The notes under the pieces were generated by a model that ran no database searches, was not told the DNA's origin, and saw only the letters and a program-made list of their open reading frames with translations. This document shows, one piece after another, positions 48,850 to 59,240 of a stretch of 64,000 nucleotides of DNA (position 1 is the first letter of the stretch; each line of letters begins with the position of its first letter). The position numbers and the translations under genes are program-made. The DNA is from Cryptomeria japonica (lineage: Eukaryota; Streptophyta; Pinopsida; Cupressales; Cupressaceae), in assembly GCF_030272615.1 (NCBI RefSeq), contig NC_081414.1:767696153-767760152 (forward strand). The letters run 5' to 3'.

Positions 48850-51800
48850 ATGGCATCCTCATCTACTCCTGAATTTATTGCAAACCCTACTATTGTTGAA
48901 GTTATTAAACACCCTAGACCCATATTCCAGCTAGTTCCCAAAATTGCAAAGAAAGATGATAGTTTAGGTGCATTTTCTCAAATACCTAAAGGGGTAGTAT
49001 ATAATGAAGACCCTAGAATGTATATACACTGTCGTATTGATGAACTAGGTGATGAGGAAATTAAGAATATATATAAATCTGTAATTTGTGATGAATCTGG
49101 AAATGTCAAAACTGAACACAAGATAATAGAAACCCTAGGTTTTACAAAAATTCTTAGTATCCCGGATTTCCCCAAGGATATCGTAAGAATTGTGCTAAGC
49201 AGGGTTGATGGCAAATTCTTTTGGTTGGACTCTATTCACAAGATTACTAAAGAAGCAATAAAGATTGTGATAGGGTTACCCTCCACCAGTAATAGACCTA
49301 ACAAAACTAAGAAGGTCTCAAATGATTTAGTGACAAAACTAACTGGTGCAACATCTAACAAGAGATCACTAAGGGTAAATGATGTAACGGATATCAATGA
49401 CAAATTTATCAGTATGATCTTAGGTTACAAGACTACACATGCAAATAGGTTAAACTCAATTTCTAGCCTATGCATTAAAAGTGCCTATGATATGGTAAAT
49501 AATAATGCAAGGATAGACATATGTGAATGGCTTAAAGATGAACTGGTTGATAATTTGGGAAAGATAAAGAAAGACAAGAAAGGAACATTCAGATTTGGAA
49601 ACCTACTTGTTTGTCTGATGCTATATATAACCAAACAAGTACCCAGTATTGGCACCAAAGATTTTGGATATGATATACCGATAGGCAAACAACTATCAGT
49701 ATTGTTGAACAACATGGGAGAGAATAGGGAAAAGAACTTAAATGAGTATTTTCAGGAATTGAAAGCTCGAATGAAAACAAGAGTAAGGTTATCACAAGCT
49801 ATTGTGGATAAGTACCAAAAGGAAATTTGTTTTGTAATAAAGAAAGATGAAATTTGGATGGAGGCAGTTGTTCCTAGAACCATCTAGGTCACTGAAATGG
49901 GGTATGAGACTGATGACAACATAATAGAAACCTATGCAAAAGCCCTCCTAGAAGCTCCTAAGGAACCTGAAGAAGAAGTATTTAGTGATGCTGAAACTAT
50001 AGAAAGTCAAATTCAATAAAAGAAAAGAGTTTAAAAGGTTGAGGCAACTGTTAGAAAAGGAACCCGACAGGCAAAAGCTATTAAAGAAGATGTGCTAAAG
50101 CAAACCGGTATAATTGAAGGTGAATTAGAAGCAATCCAATCGGAAACACACCTTTCACCGATGGGAACTTCCTCAAAATGTGACATACCTGCAGTATTCA
50201 AGAGAGTTGAGAGGAAGAGAAAACCTTCACCGGCACCTTCTCCTACACCAAAAAGATAGAAGCAATAGGCAGTAAGGCCCCCAACAAAGAAATTAACTCC
50301 AAAGAAAAAGAAGTTGACTCTAAGAAGAAGTCAAAACTAACTATAGCTCCTATTGATAAATTATTGGATGAAATTATTGATGATGGCAAGTTGAAGAATA
50401 TCAGCAAACTATATAACACACTATCCGTTGATGACAAGGAGAAAGTAGAGAACAGTGTAATATTACACTTAGATATTTTCAAGAAATTTTTGATGCAAGT
50501 TGTTGATGAAATACCTACAGATCTATACAAAAGACTAGAAGCTAGAAGAGTAGCTATTATTGAGCTTGATAAGAAAATAAAGATTGAAAAATTACTTCTT
50601 GTACATCCTATTAACTCACCTGATGAGATAGATCAATTGATCTCTAAGGCTAACCGGTCAGTATTTTCAACTGCTCTCCAACATGTAGCACTAATGGCAG
50701 GGAGAGTGAATCAGATAACAGAGGAAACAACAGATGCATGGGATATATTCCTGGTAGATAAAGAAAAATAGGAAGAGTCTCAAAAACCTAAAACCTTCAA
50801 GGTATATCAAAAGGATAGGGACAAAGGAAAAGGCAAGGTTGGTGGACCTCCCAGTATAAAGATAACAGACAACTTACCCCCACCGCCTTTAGATACTCCA
50901 TCGGTAGACACTACTAAAAATCAACCGGCAACAGAGAGTATGCAGACAACACATGAGGACACAAATCTTGATTTTGAGGTGTTGTACACAATGAATATCG
51001 ACACATAGGAAGTCAACATTGTGGTTGATAAGGAAATAAGTGAGAAAAGAGATGTGGCAATTGAGCCACTGGTAGAAGACACAACAACTGAGACAAATGT
51101 TGAAGATACAATTAGAGACACTGAAATTAGGAGTGAGCAACAAACTGAATAGACAACAGATACAAGAAAAACTAATAGCACTGGTATTGAGAAACCAACT
51201 GAAAACATTTCAGGGGCAAGCACAGAGAAACCTGTAGAAAGTACAGAGTCACAAGCAGAAAAATTGGCAGTGGATACCACTGAAAAATCATTAGAGGAAC
51301 CATCAAAGAAACCATCAGTAGAGAGCACAAAGAAACAAGAAGAACAACAGGTTCATTCACAAGTACATTCAGAGACAGTGCCACCAGCTACATGAAAAAC
51401 CTAAACCTTTGGTAGCTGAAATGGAGACACAAACTGATCCTCCAGTAAAAGAGGAAAGCAATGCTATTATCACCACCGGTGGATTACAAATTGTGAAGTC
51501 AGTTGGACAGACATTCGGAACCTCCATGTCTGAATTCAGACCAACAAATGTGATAGAGGTACTGCTAGATTCAATTAAGAAAATAACAGATTGTAATGCA
51601 CTAGCATGCAAGGCTATTGACGACACCATACCAATTTTGAAGATGATAGCTCCAAAGTGTAACATAGACAACAAAGATTATTTGAACCAATTGGACACAT
51701 TGTCTAAGTATATAACCGGTAACCTAATAACACTGGACAAAATAAATGAGGATACATTTAAGGAGAGATTGATAAAGGAAAAAGAAAAATTCTTTGAGGA

Positions 51801-52341
51801 TATGGTTAAGAAGAACAAGGGAGAGATGGACACTCTTTTATCGGAACTCAATGAAATCATTTTTGACTTCAAGAAACTATACAGGGATACATGCAAAACG
51901 GATGTATTAACAGAAGATCTTGACAAAGAAATCAGAAAGACACAAGATAAGATTAACAATATTGCTGACAATCTGATTGGGACATCAGATTCATTTTTGG
52001 AATTAGAAAAGAAAATTGCAAAGCAAGAATAGAAAATCAGGAAACTGGAAAATGAAAAACAAAGAATAAAGGACAAAGAAAAGGACTTAAAATGTCAACT
52101 TGGTCCAAGATTAGACTATCTTATTTCTTTGAGAAAAGAAATATCTGAGGCTTTGGTTCCTGGACTAAAGACACCGGAAGAGAAAATGCACATACTCACT
52201 GGTACAATGCAGAGAACCCATGAGGCTATAAAAGACAGTAAAACATTTAGCAACGACATAAATTTAGTTTTGACAGATATTTTTCAAAGTGTAACCCACC
52301 ATTTACAAGAAATCAAGCAGGACTCCACTGACAGTGAATGA
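48850..52341 (+). pseudogene. Element F ORF2: ~1160-codon protein of unknown function, broken
   Basis: ATG 48850 (MASSSTPEFIANPTIVEV) matches the start of E's ORF2. The frame runs to TAG 49885 (346 codons), continues to ~50310 with stops, shifts for 50320-51395 and returns to the first frame for 51409-52341 (TAG at ~52030). Order: globular N-terminus (FFWLDSIHKITKEAIKIV, FGNLLVCLMLYI, FGYDIPIGKQL), basic patch (PPTKKLTPKKKK), helical block (HLDIFKKFLMQVVDEIP), acidic T/E-rich linker with repeated STEKP-like words, then a region around FRPTNVIEVLLDSIKKITDC and a C-terminal coiled coil ending LQEIKQDSTDSE. No enzyme motif is recognised. The match with E across nearly the whole length indicates former coding function. 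It sits where a pol or env-like ORF would be. Confidence 0.75.
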
Positions 52342-52523
52342 CAACCTTTGTCATTGATGTCAAAGGGGGAGTAGAGGCTATGAGAAAAATGATCAGCAAA
52401 TGGCTCATCAGCTCAGTGGGAGCTCATATTTTTTGGTAAGACAATTTTGGCAGACTCATTTTTGGATGACACTTTTTGGATTTTTCTCATGAGTGTTGCC
52501 ATCAACATGCCAAAGGGGGAGAT
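52342..52523 (+). promoter_or_regulatory. Element F doubled polypurine tract
   Basis: AAAGGGGGAG at 52362-52371 and AAAGGGGGAGAT at 52512-52523, the second touching the 3' LTR. The first is preceded by TTTGTCATTGATGTC and the second by CATCAACATGCC, as in E and, more loosely, G. Confidence 0.88.
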
Positions 52524-53317
52524 TATTGGCAAATGCATTCTCCAATGAGAAATTGTAGGTGATTGAAGGTTTTGTCATTGATGACAATATTGCAATCATA
52601 TGATACCGGCAAGACAATATACCGGCACCAGCAATGACACTCTACACTGACACACAGGACACTGACAAACAAAGGAAGGATACCGGCACCCTGGCCGACA
52701 GGAATCTTGTTTATAATATATTTTGTAATTAATTGTAAAATCATTGTAAGACGACATGGCGAGTTGTAATATGAGTCATATATGTATGAGATCATTGTAG
52801 AAGATTTTGTGAGAAGGATATAGGCAAAATTATGCAGACCTAATATGCGAATTTTAGGTTAAGGGTTTATGTATGCAACATAGCTAAAACCGGTACTGGA
52901 TTTGGCATACCAGATGCTATTTTGAAGCAGTACAAGACATTGGATTTATATAATCCATTTTGTAAGTCAGTGTGACTTCTTATTTTGTATTTGAGCAGTG
53001 AGCTCTAGGCACTTGGCCTTCCTGCATGTGCAGAACCCTATTGTAAGAGTAATATTCACTTATTGGCCAGTAAGCGAATATTGTGGGTCACAAATCCCAC
53101 CGAGGTTTTTCCCACACTGGGTTTCCTCATTAAACTACTGTGTTATGGTGTGCTTTTCATGTGGTTGTTGTTATCTTTATTTATTGCATTATTTTTGGTT
53201 TACCGATATACAGTATTGATATGCTTTACATGTTTTAAATCAAGTAAATTCTTCAACCGGTTAGATATTGATTCACCCCCCCCCCCCCCCCCCTCAGTAT
53301 CATTGGGAATCCTAACA
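52524..53317 (+). repeat. Element F right (3') LTR
   Basis: 794 bp, starting TATTGGCAAATGC (TG decayed to TA) and ending CCTAACA. It carries an 18-base C run at 53276-53293, where the left LTR has CCCCCGCC. Confidence 0.9.
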
Positions 53318-54047
53318 CCTTCATGGTGATTTGGAGGAAGATATTTATATGAAACAACCTTGGAGCACTATGTGGTGAAAAGTAAAAGTAATTTGGTCTA
53401 TAAATTGAAGTAATCTTTGTATGGCCTCAAACAGAGTCCTAGGTTGTGGTACCAGAAATTTGATACATATGTGTTAAGTTTGGGATTTGAACATTCTAAA
53501 TCAAATCATTGTTCTTATTATAAATTTGATGGTGATCATTTCCTATACATTGCATTATATGTTGATGATATGTTATTCATTGGTAAAGGGAAAGGTATGA
53601 TGTCAAAACTAAAGTATCAACTTGCTGCTAAATTTGAAATGAAGGATCTTGGTGCAACAAAACACATTCTAGGAATGAAAATTAGAAGAGATAGAGTGAA
53701 CATAAAGCTATGGCTAGGCCAAAGTAAGTTTGTGAATTCAGTTTTATGGAGGTTCAACATGCAGGATTGTAGACCATTGTGTTCCTTTTATAGTTGGAAT
53801 GATACTATCTATTTCAAATTGTCCTACATCTCCATCAAAGATGGAAGACATGAGTAGAGTGCCTTACTAGAGTGCAGTTGGAAGTTTGATGTATGCTATG
53901 GTTTGTACTAGACTAGACATTGCCCAAGTAGTGGGAGTTCTTTCCAAATATATGTATAATCTTGGTAGAGTTCATTGGGATGTAGTCAAAAGAGTCTTCA
54001 GATATTTGAAGGGTACCTCAGTGTATTCTAGTTGTAGATTGGAAATA
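53318..54047 (+). pseudogene. pol: Element C RT, continuation of first copy
   Basis: It continues from 38889 with GDLEEDIYMKQP, YGLKQSPRLWYQKFDTYVLS, the catalytic LYVDDMLFIG at ~53561, AAKFEMKDLGATKHILGMK and, after shifts, TRLDIAQVVGVLSKY, ending RYLKGTS at ~54015. It breaks at ~54047 directly into a second integrase core rather than RNase H. A frameshift after MKQP is shared with the second copy, so it predates the duplication. Confidence 0.88.
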
Positions 54048-56448
54048 AAATTAAATATTTGAGGATTGATAATGGCGGTGAATTTTTCTCTACTGATTTT
54101 GATAGATTCTATAAAGACTGTTGCATTAACAAACATAAGACAACTCTATATTCTCCACATCATAATGGATTTGTAGAAAGAATGAATATGACACTAATGG
54201 AGAAGGCTAGGAGTATGATAAGTGGTGCTAGTCTAGAACAAATTTTGGGTTGAAGTTGTTGTCATTGCTTTCTACCTGATTAACGGGTCTCCTATATCAG
54301 CTCTTGTTGATAAAATGCCTATGGAAGCATGGTCAGGTCACAAGCCTTCATTGAGATATCTTAGAGTTTTTGGTTGTGATGCATATGCACATGTGCCAAA
54401 AGAGAAGAGAAAAAAGTTGGAGAACATGGTTGTGAAATCTATCTTCATTGGTTACAATTATGGTGTGAAAGGATACAAGCTTTGGGATCCTATTGCACAA
54501 AAGGTAATTCATAGTATAAGTGTTATATTTAGAGAAATTAAGTCTCCTTCAGTTGCATTTCTGCCAAACAAACTAAACAGACCTAAGTCAATTCCCTTTT
54601 ATTCCTGAAAGAGTTGAATCGAGACCATTTGATAGGCAAGAAGTTGAGGAGACCTCATCTAGCTCTCAATCTTCATAATAGGAGGAAGAACCTCCAACTT
54701 AACTTTTTGGAAGGTCTACAAGACATAGATAACCACCTGAAAGGTATCACCTGATGATTGGAGATGTATTTTTGCTTTAAATACTAATGTGGATGAACCT
54801 AAATTCGTAGAAGAGGAATTAGGTATGAATGATGTAGAATCCTTGAAGATTGTTATGGAAGTAGAAATGATAGCTTTGAAAAAGAATGATATGTGGGATC
54901 TTGTACCATTTCCTGAAAGACAAAAGCTTGTTGGTTATAAATGTGTTTTTAAGAGAAGCCTTGGTTTAGATGGAAGCATTGAGAAGTATAAAGCAAGGTT
55001 GGTTGCAAAAGGCTACTCTTAGCTTGAGGGTGTTGATTCTGGAGAGATATTTTCTCCTGTTGTAAAAATGACATACATTAGGTTTTTGCTTTCTTTTGTT
55101 GTTGCTTACAATTTAGAGATTGAGAAAATGGATGTGAAAACTATTTTCCTTCATGGTGATTTGGAGGAAGATATTTATATGAAACAACCTTGGAGCACTA
55201 TGTGGTGAAAAGTAAAAGTAATTTGGTCTGTAAATTGAAGCAATCTTTGTATGGCCTCAAACAAAGTCCTAGGTTGTGGTACCATAAATTTGATACATAT
55301 GTGTTGAGTTTGGGATTTGAATGTTCTAAATCAAATCATTGTGTTTATTATAAATCCGACGGTGATCATTTTCTATACATTACATTATATGTTGATGATA
55401 TGTTGGTCATTGGTAAAGCGAAATGTATGATCTTAGAACTAAAGTCTCAACTAGCTGCTAACTTTGAAATGAAGGATCTTGGTGCAACAAAACACATTCT
55501 AGGAGAAATTAGAAGACAGAGTGAACAAAAAGTTATGGCTAGGCCAAAATAAGTATGTGAATTCAATTTTATGGAGGTTCAACATGCAAGATTGTAGACC
55601 ATTGTGTTCCTTTTAGTTGGAATGATACTATATATTTCAGATTGTCCTACATCTCCATCAAAGATTGAAGACATGAGCAGAGTGCCTTACCAGAGTGCAT
55701 TTGGAAGCTTCATGTATGCTATGGTTTGTATTAGACCAAACATTGCCCAAATAGTGGGAGTTCTTTCCAAATATATGTCTAATCTTAGCAGAGTTCATTG
55801 GGATATAGTCAAAAGAGTCTTTAGATATTTGAAGGGTACATCATAGTATTCTTTGTATCATGGTAATTTGGTTAGAGACGTGATTTCCCTTGATATTCAT
55901 GGTTACATGGATTTAGACTGGGTAGGTGATATTGATAGAAGGAGATCCACCAATGCTTATGTGTTTACTTTATTTGGTGGTGCAATTAGTTGGATGAGTA
56001 AGTGACGGGTTGTGGTTGCTTTGTCCGCTATAGAAGCAGAGTATATGACAACTTTTCATGCTTGTAAAGAAGCCATTTGACTTAAGAGACTAAGTTCAGA
56101 TATTGAAATATAATAAGGCACAATGACAGTTAGAGTGTGACCTGCCTAGCTAAGAACCCGACATTTCATGCCCAAATCAAGCACATTCATGGTCAGTATC
56201 ATTTTGTTAGAGATATGGTAGAATATGGAAGGGTGAAGCTGGTTAAGGTAGAAACTTTGATGAATGTTGTAGATTCTTTAACTATTAATGTAGAAACTTT
56301 TATGAATGTTGTAAACTCTTTAACTAAGGTTGTGAGCACAAAAAAGTTCAGGTGGTGTTCAGAGTCTATGTGCCTCATGGCCCCTAAAAATTAATTTATT
56401 GTGTTGCTACTCCCTTTGCTCTTGCAAGGTGTTCGACAAGTGGGAGAA
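54048..56448 (+). pseudogene. pol: Element C integrase-RT-RNase H, second (duplicate) copy plus 3' end
   Basis: 54059 restarts at the integrase core (RIDNGGEFFSTDFDRF, PHHNGFVERMNM with the Glu), then FGCDAYAHVPKEKRKKLENM at ~54371, RT from ~54800 (VAKGYS, 55009; shared frameshift after MKQP at ~55185; YGLKQSPRLWYHKF; LYVDDMLVIG at ~55389) and on to RYLKGTS at 55845. It then goes on, unlike copy one, into RNase H: GYMDLDWVGDIDRRRSTNAY at ~55900, AIEAEYMT at ~56030, and the copia tail HIHGQYHFVRDMVE at ~56165. Several stops and shifts. The last ~50 bp hold the purine tract AAGTGGGAGAA (56438-56448). Confidence 0.88.
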
Positions 56449-57331
56449 TGTTGGGAAAATGGTGTCTCAACCTTGCATTTACATGAGGTTACTATTTATG
56501 GTAACTTTTCTTTTGAGCACGAAATGGTGCAAAATTATCCTCAAAACTTCGGGTTGGCTAGATAAGCTTTCTGGTAAATTCTCGTCGCAAAATCATAGCT
56601 AGTTTTGAAGATATTATAGTTTTTTGTTTTTTAAGGGTGTGATGAAATGTTTAAATTTAATTGGAGGACTTTAGAGGCTCTAAAATGCCCTAAAAAATGG
56701 TCGTAACTAGCATAACGAGTTACAAGGTGACAAAGAACTTTGCAAGCTTTCCAACGATTCAAACGGTTAACATGTTATGGCCTTCAGAAGTTTGGACTCC
56801 AGAAATAGGAAATATAAATTGCATCGGATACATAAGTGAGCTATAAAAGGGATGAACACTTGTTGATGTATGTTTTGAAACATCATAGGGCATATAAAAT
56901 GGAGATAAGGTCAACTCTACTTTATTGGGTGGTTTTAGCACATGGTTTTGTAATATCGTTTGATGGTTTCTTGTATTGTATCTCCTATATATGAGGTGCG
57001 TGAGATAGAGGTTGTGTGTAAGAGCCTTATGGCTATTGAGTTACCTCTGAATCTCTAATTAGTGGTACTCCTATGAAGAGTTTTCTCTACAAGTATATTG
57101 TAATATGTTATTGATTGCTGGATAATATATTGAGCTGCTTTTGAAGTGTGGGGTTTTTCTCCCGAAAGGGTTTTCCTCGTGTAAATCATTGTGTTGTTGA
57201 GTTGAGGTATGCATGATATTATGTTTATTTTTGTTACATTTTTGTAACTGTTGTATTGATCTGTAAAAATTTGCATTACCCTCCTCTCAAGGTTAGTGTA
57301 GGAAGTCGTTCTGCTACTTAACGTCCTTACA
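56449..57331 (+). repeat. Element C right (3') LTR
   Basis: 883 bp, TGTTGGGAAAATGG to ACGTCCTTACA, preceded by the purine tract and matching the split left LTR and the inverted fragment at 21505-21785. Confidence 0.9.
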
Positions 57332-57981
57332 TTGCATTGCATTTGCATTATCTGCATAGTTTGCCATATGAACTAGTATGACTTTGCATAATTGGTACTT
57401 TTTTGGTATTTTTCAAATATTCATCATTTAAAAAAATTCCAACACTTTTTGTCCTTCATGAGGTCACCTAGTATCCAAGGGCTAAGGTCGGGGTTGTAGG
57501 AGCTACCCACCCACTGTCGAAGTGGAACTACTGCCGCTTGGTGACATTTAAAAATAATAATTTTTCAGCCTCTAGGGGGCGCCTGATTTGACCCTCCAAG
57601 TACATAACTGAGCATTTTTTTAAAAATAACCATAACTTCTTATTAGAGTATTAAAATTAAATGCAAATGAGATATCATCAGAAAGTTGGTTTCATGTATT
57701 TCATAGTAGTGTAGGTGATTTTTTCAGATTTTGTTGTCGGTAAATTTTTTGGTCATTGAAGTCATGTTTTCTATTTTGGACCTTTGAGCTCATAATTTTT
57801 TGCCACGATATCCAGTTCTCATTGTTTTTATGGTGTTGAAAATTTATCGAGGAGCTCTATCACACTTTTTTTTAGATTTAGCCTCAAGTATATTTTGTTC
57901 GGTTTTTTTGACCATATGGCATTATGACTAATTACTTGAAAACACTATATGGCACTTGCAAGTACAACCTTTGTATATATA
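57332..57981. other. Stretch between elements C and I, nothing recognised
   Basis: 650 bp with no supported gene, repeat or RNA. It begins with TTGCATTGCATTTGCATTAT-type low complexity, and holds an AGCCTCTAGGGGGCGCC phrase near 57570. It may be older degraded repeat sequence that elements C and I entered. Confidence 0.5.
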
Positions 57982-58168
57982 TGTAGCGTCCTAAAATTGC
58001 GACAATTGCAAATTCGACCACATTTCGGTCTTCACGATGGTGACGCAACATGGAACCTGAATGGAGACCCCGAAACTTGTCCACGACACCAAAAACTGAA
58101 TTTTTCCAGCACCCTGGCCTGATCCTCCTTGCACCCTGCTATCTCGGGAGGTGGGACCAGAGTGCCCA

Positions 58169-58196
58169 GCGCCCTGGTCCTGAAGGACCAGGGCGC
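58169..58196. promoter_or_regulatory. Perfect GC-rich hairpin in the element I LTR
   Basis: GCGCCCTGGTCC, loop TGAA, then GGACCAGGGCGC: a 12-bp stem ~140 bp upstream of the TATA box. A third partial copy of the arm (GCGCCCTGGTCCC) follows at 58200. The function is unknown. Confidence 0.85.
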
Positions 58197-58334
58197 CCAG
58201 CGCCCTGGTCCCTGGCCCTATTTTGGGCCCAGTCTCCTATGGGACTTCGGGTCTTTTTGTTTGCAAAATGGAAAATATCATTTCCTGGTCGGCCTAAGGT
58301 CGGGAAAATCAGTCTATCAACCCTAATTGACAAG

Positions 58335-58341
58335 TATATAA
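58335..58341 (+). promoter_or_regulatory. TATA box of element I LTR
   Basis: TATATAA in an otherwise mixed context, 354 bp into the LTR. Transcription would start ~30 bp later, just before the CATTCAAA repeats. Confidence 0.65.
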
Positions 58342-59221
58342 ACGACATTTTTCTCTCTCATTTGGTATGACGGGTACAAGCGTGGAAACGATACTCAAAC
58401 ATTCAAACATTCAAACATTCAAGCATTCAAGCATTCTTTCAAGCAATTGATCATTCTAAGTCTCCATTCAAGGCTAAGTGTTGCATTCAAGACAAGGATT
58501 CAACCATTGAAGAGGAGATCACATACTACAACATACAACATACAACAACATCTATACCTTCGCACATAAGGATACAAACATCCTTACAACAAGGTATTAG
58601 TACTTGTTTTACATTACAATCATTTACATTTACAACATTTCTCATTTCTTGGTTAATTCCAAAATCGGGGTTTGACCTAAGGGCAAACCCCTAATCCCTA
58701 ACCCCCCAATCGTCCTCGCTTTTCTATGTGTAGGTTGCAGGTACGCGGCTGAAATTGAAGATCTGGAATCCTTGTGCAGAGACGAACATATCCCCCTTCG
58801 TTTCGCGGATTTTTCGGAGGACCGTGTGCATGCCGGGCGCCATCGTCCCGTCAAATTTTGCTCAAATTTGCAGGACAGTGCCGTATCGACATTTTACAGC
58901 TAATTCCAAGTCCCCAACTTCATCCTATATCCCTATCTCAGTTTATAAGCGAATCTTTCTCACTTTCTATGTATTCCTAGCTTAATCATTCTATCCACAT
59001 TCTTTACAAAAGAGGGTAGCCTTGCTGTCTTAACCCTTGAAACTCATTTAGAATCCAATCTTACATTGTGTGGGATTGGATCTTGTGGGTTTCAACCCCT
59101 CTTTTGAATGTAAAGTCTCCCCCTAAGTGAAAACCGTCAACCCTAGTAACCTCCCTTCTCTCTCCTTGGAGTTGGAAGAGGGGAGAGCAACTAGGGTTCG
59201 ATCATTTTCTGCTTTACATTT

Positions 59222-59240
59222 TGGTGAACCTGACGTGAAC
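59222..59240 (+). promoter_or_regulatory. Element I primer-binding site
   Basis: TGGTGAACCTGACGTGAAC, beginning TGG as required for pairing with a tRNA CCA end, and differing at one base from the site of element B. The primer tRNA was not identified. Confidence 0.78.

Larger units (their letters stand above)
38890..53317 (+). mobile_element. Element F: second copy of the E family, plus strand, hosting copia element G
   Basis: LTRs 38890-39677 (788 bp) and 52524-53317 (794 bp) match each other and those of E. Target duplication is CCTTT (38885-38889) against CCTTC (53318-53322); the undisturbed duplicate of this part of C at 55148 reads CCTTC. Order inside: Met-type primer site, ORF1 (coiled coil, four zinc knuckles; split by G), ORF2, two purine tracts, LTR. 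Without G it is 6.7 kb. No pol gene belongs to it; the pol sequences inside its span are G's. Confidence 0.88.
57982..59218 (+). repeat. Element I left (5') LTR
   Basis: 1237 bp, TGTAGCGTCCTAAAA to TTTACA. The end is fixed by the primer site four bases later; the start is chosen for its TG and its similarity to the TGTAGACACCTAAAA start of element B. It contains a perfect hairpin at 58169-58196, the TATA box at 58335 and CATTCAAA tandem repeats at ~58396-58440. Confidence 0.75.

Noticed and set aside
38890-53317. Treating F as a pol-bearing element that owns the RT and integrase at 43.6-46.2 kb
   Set aside because: Those genes lie between their own LTRs (40412-48096) with perfect GTAAC duplications that split F's zinc knuckle.
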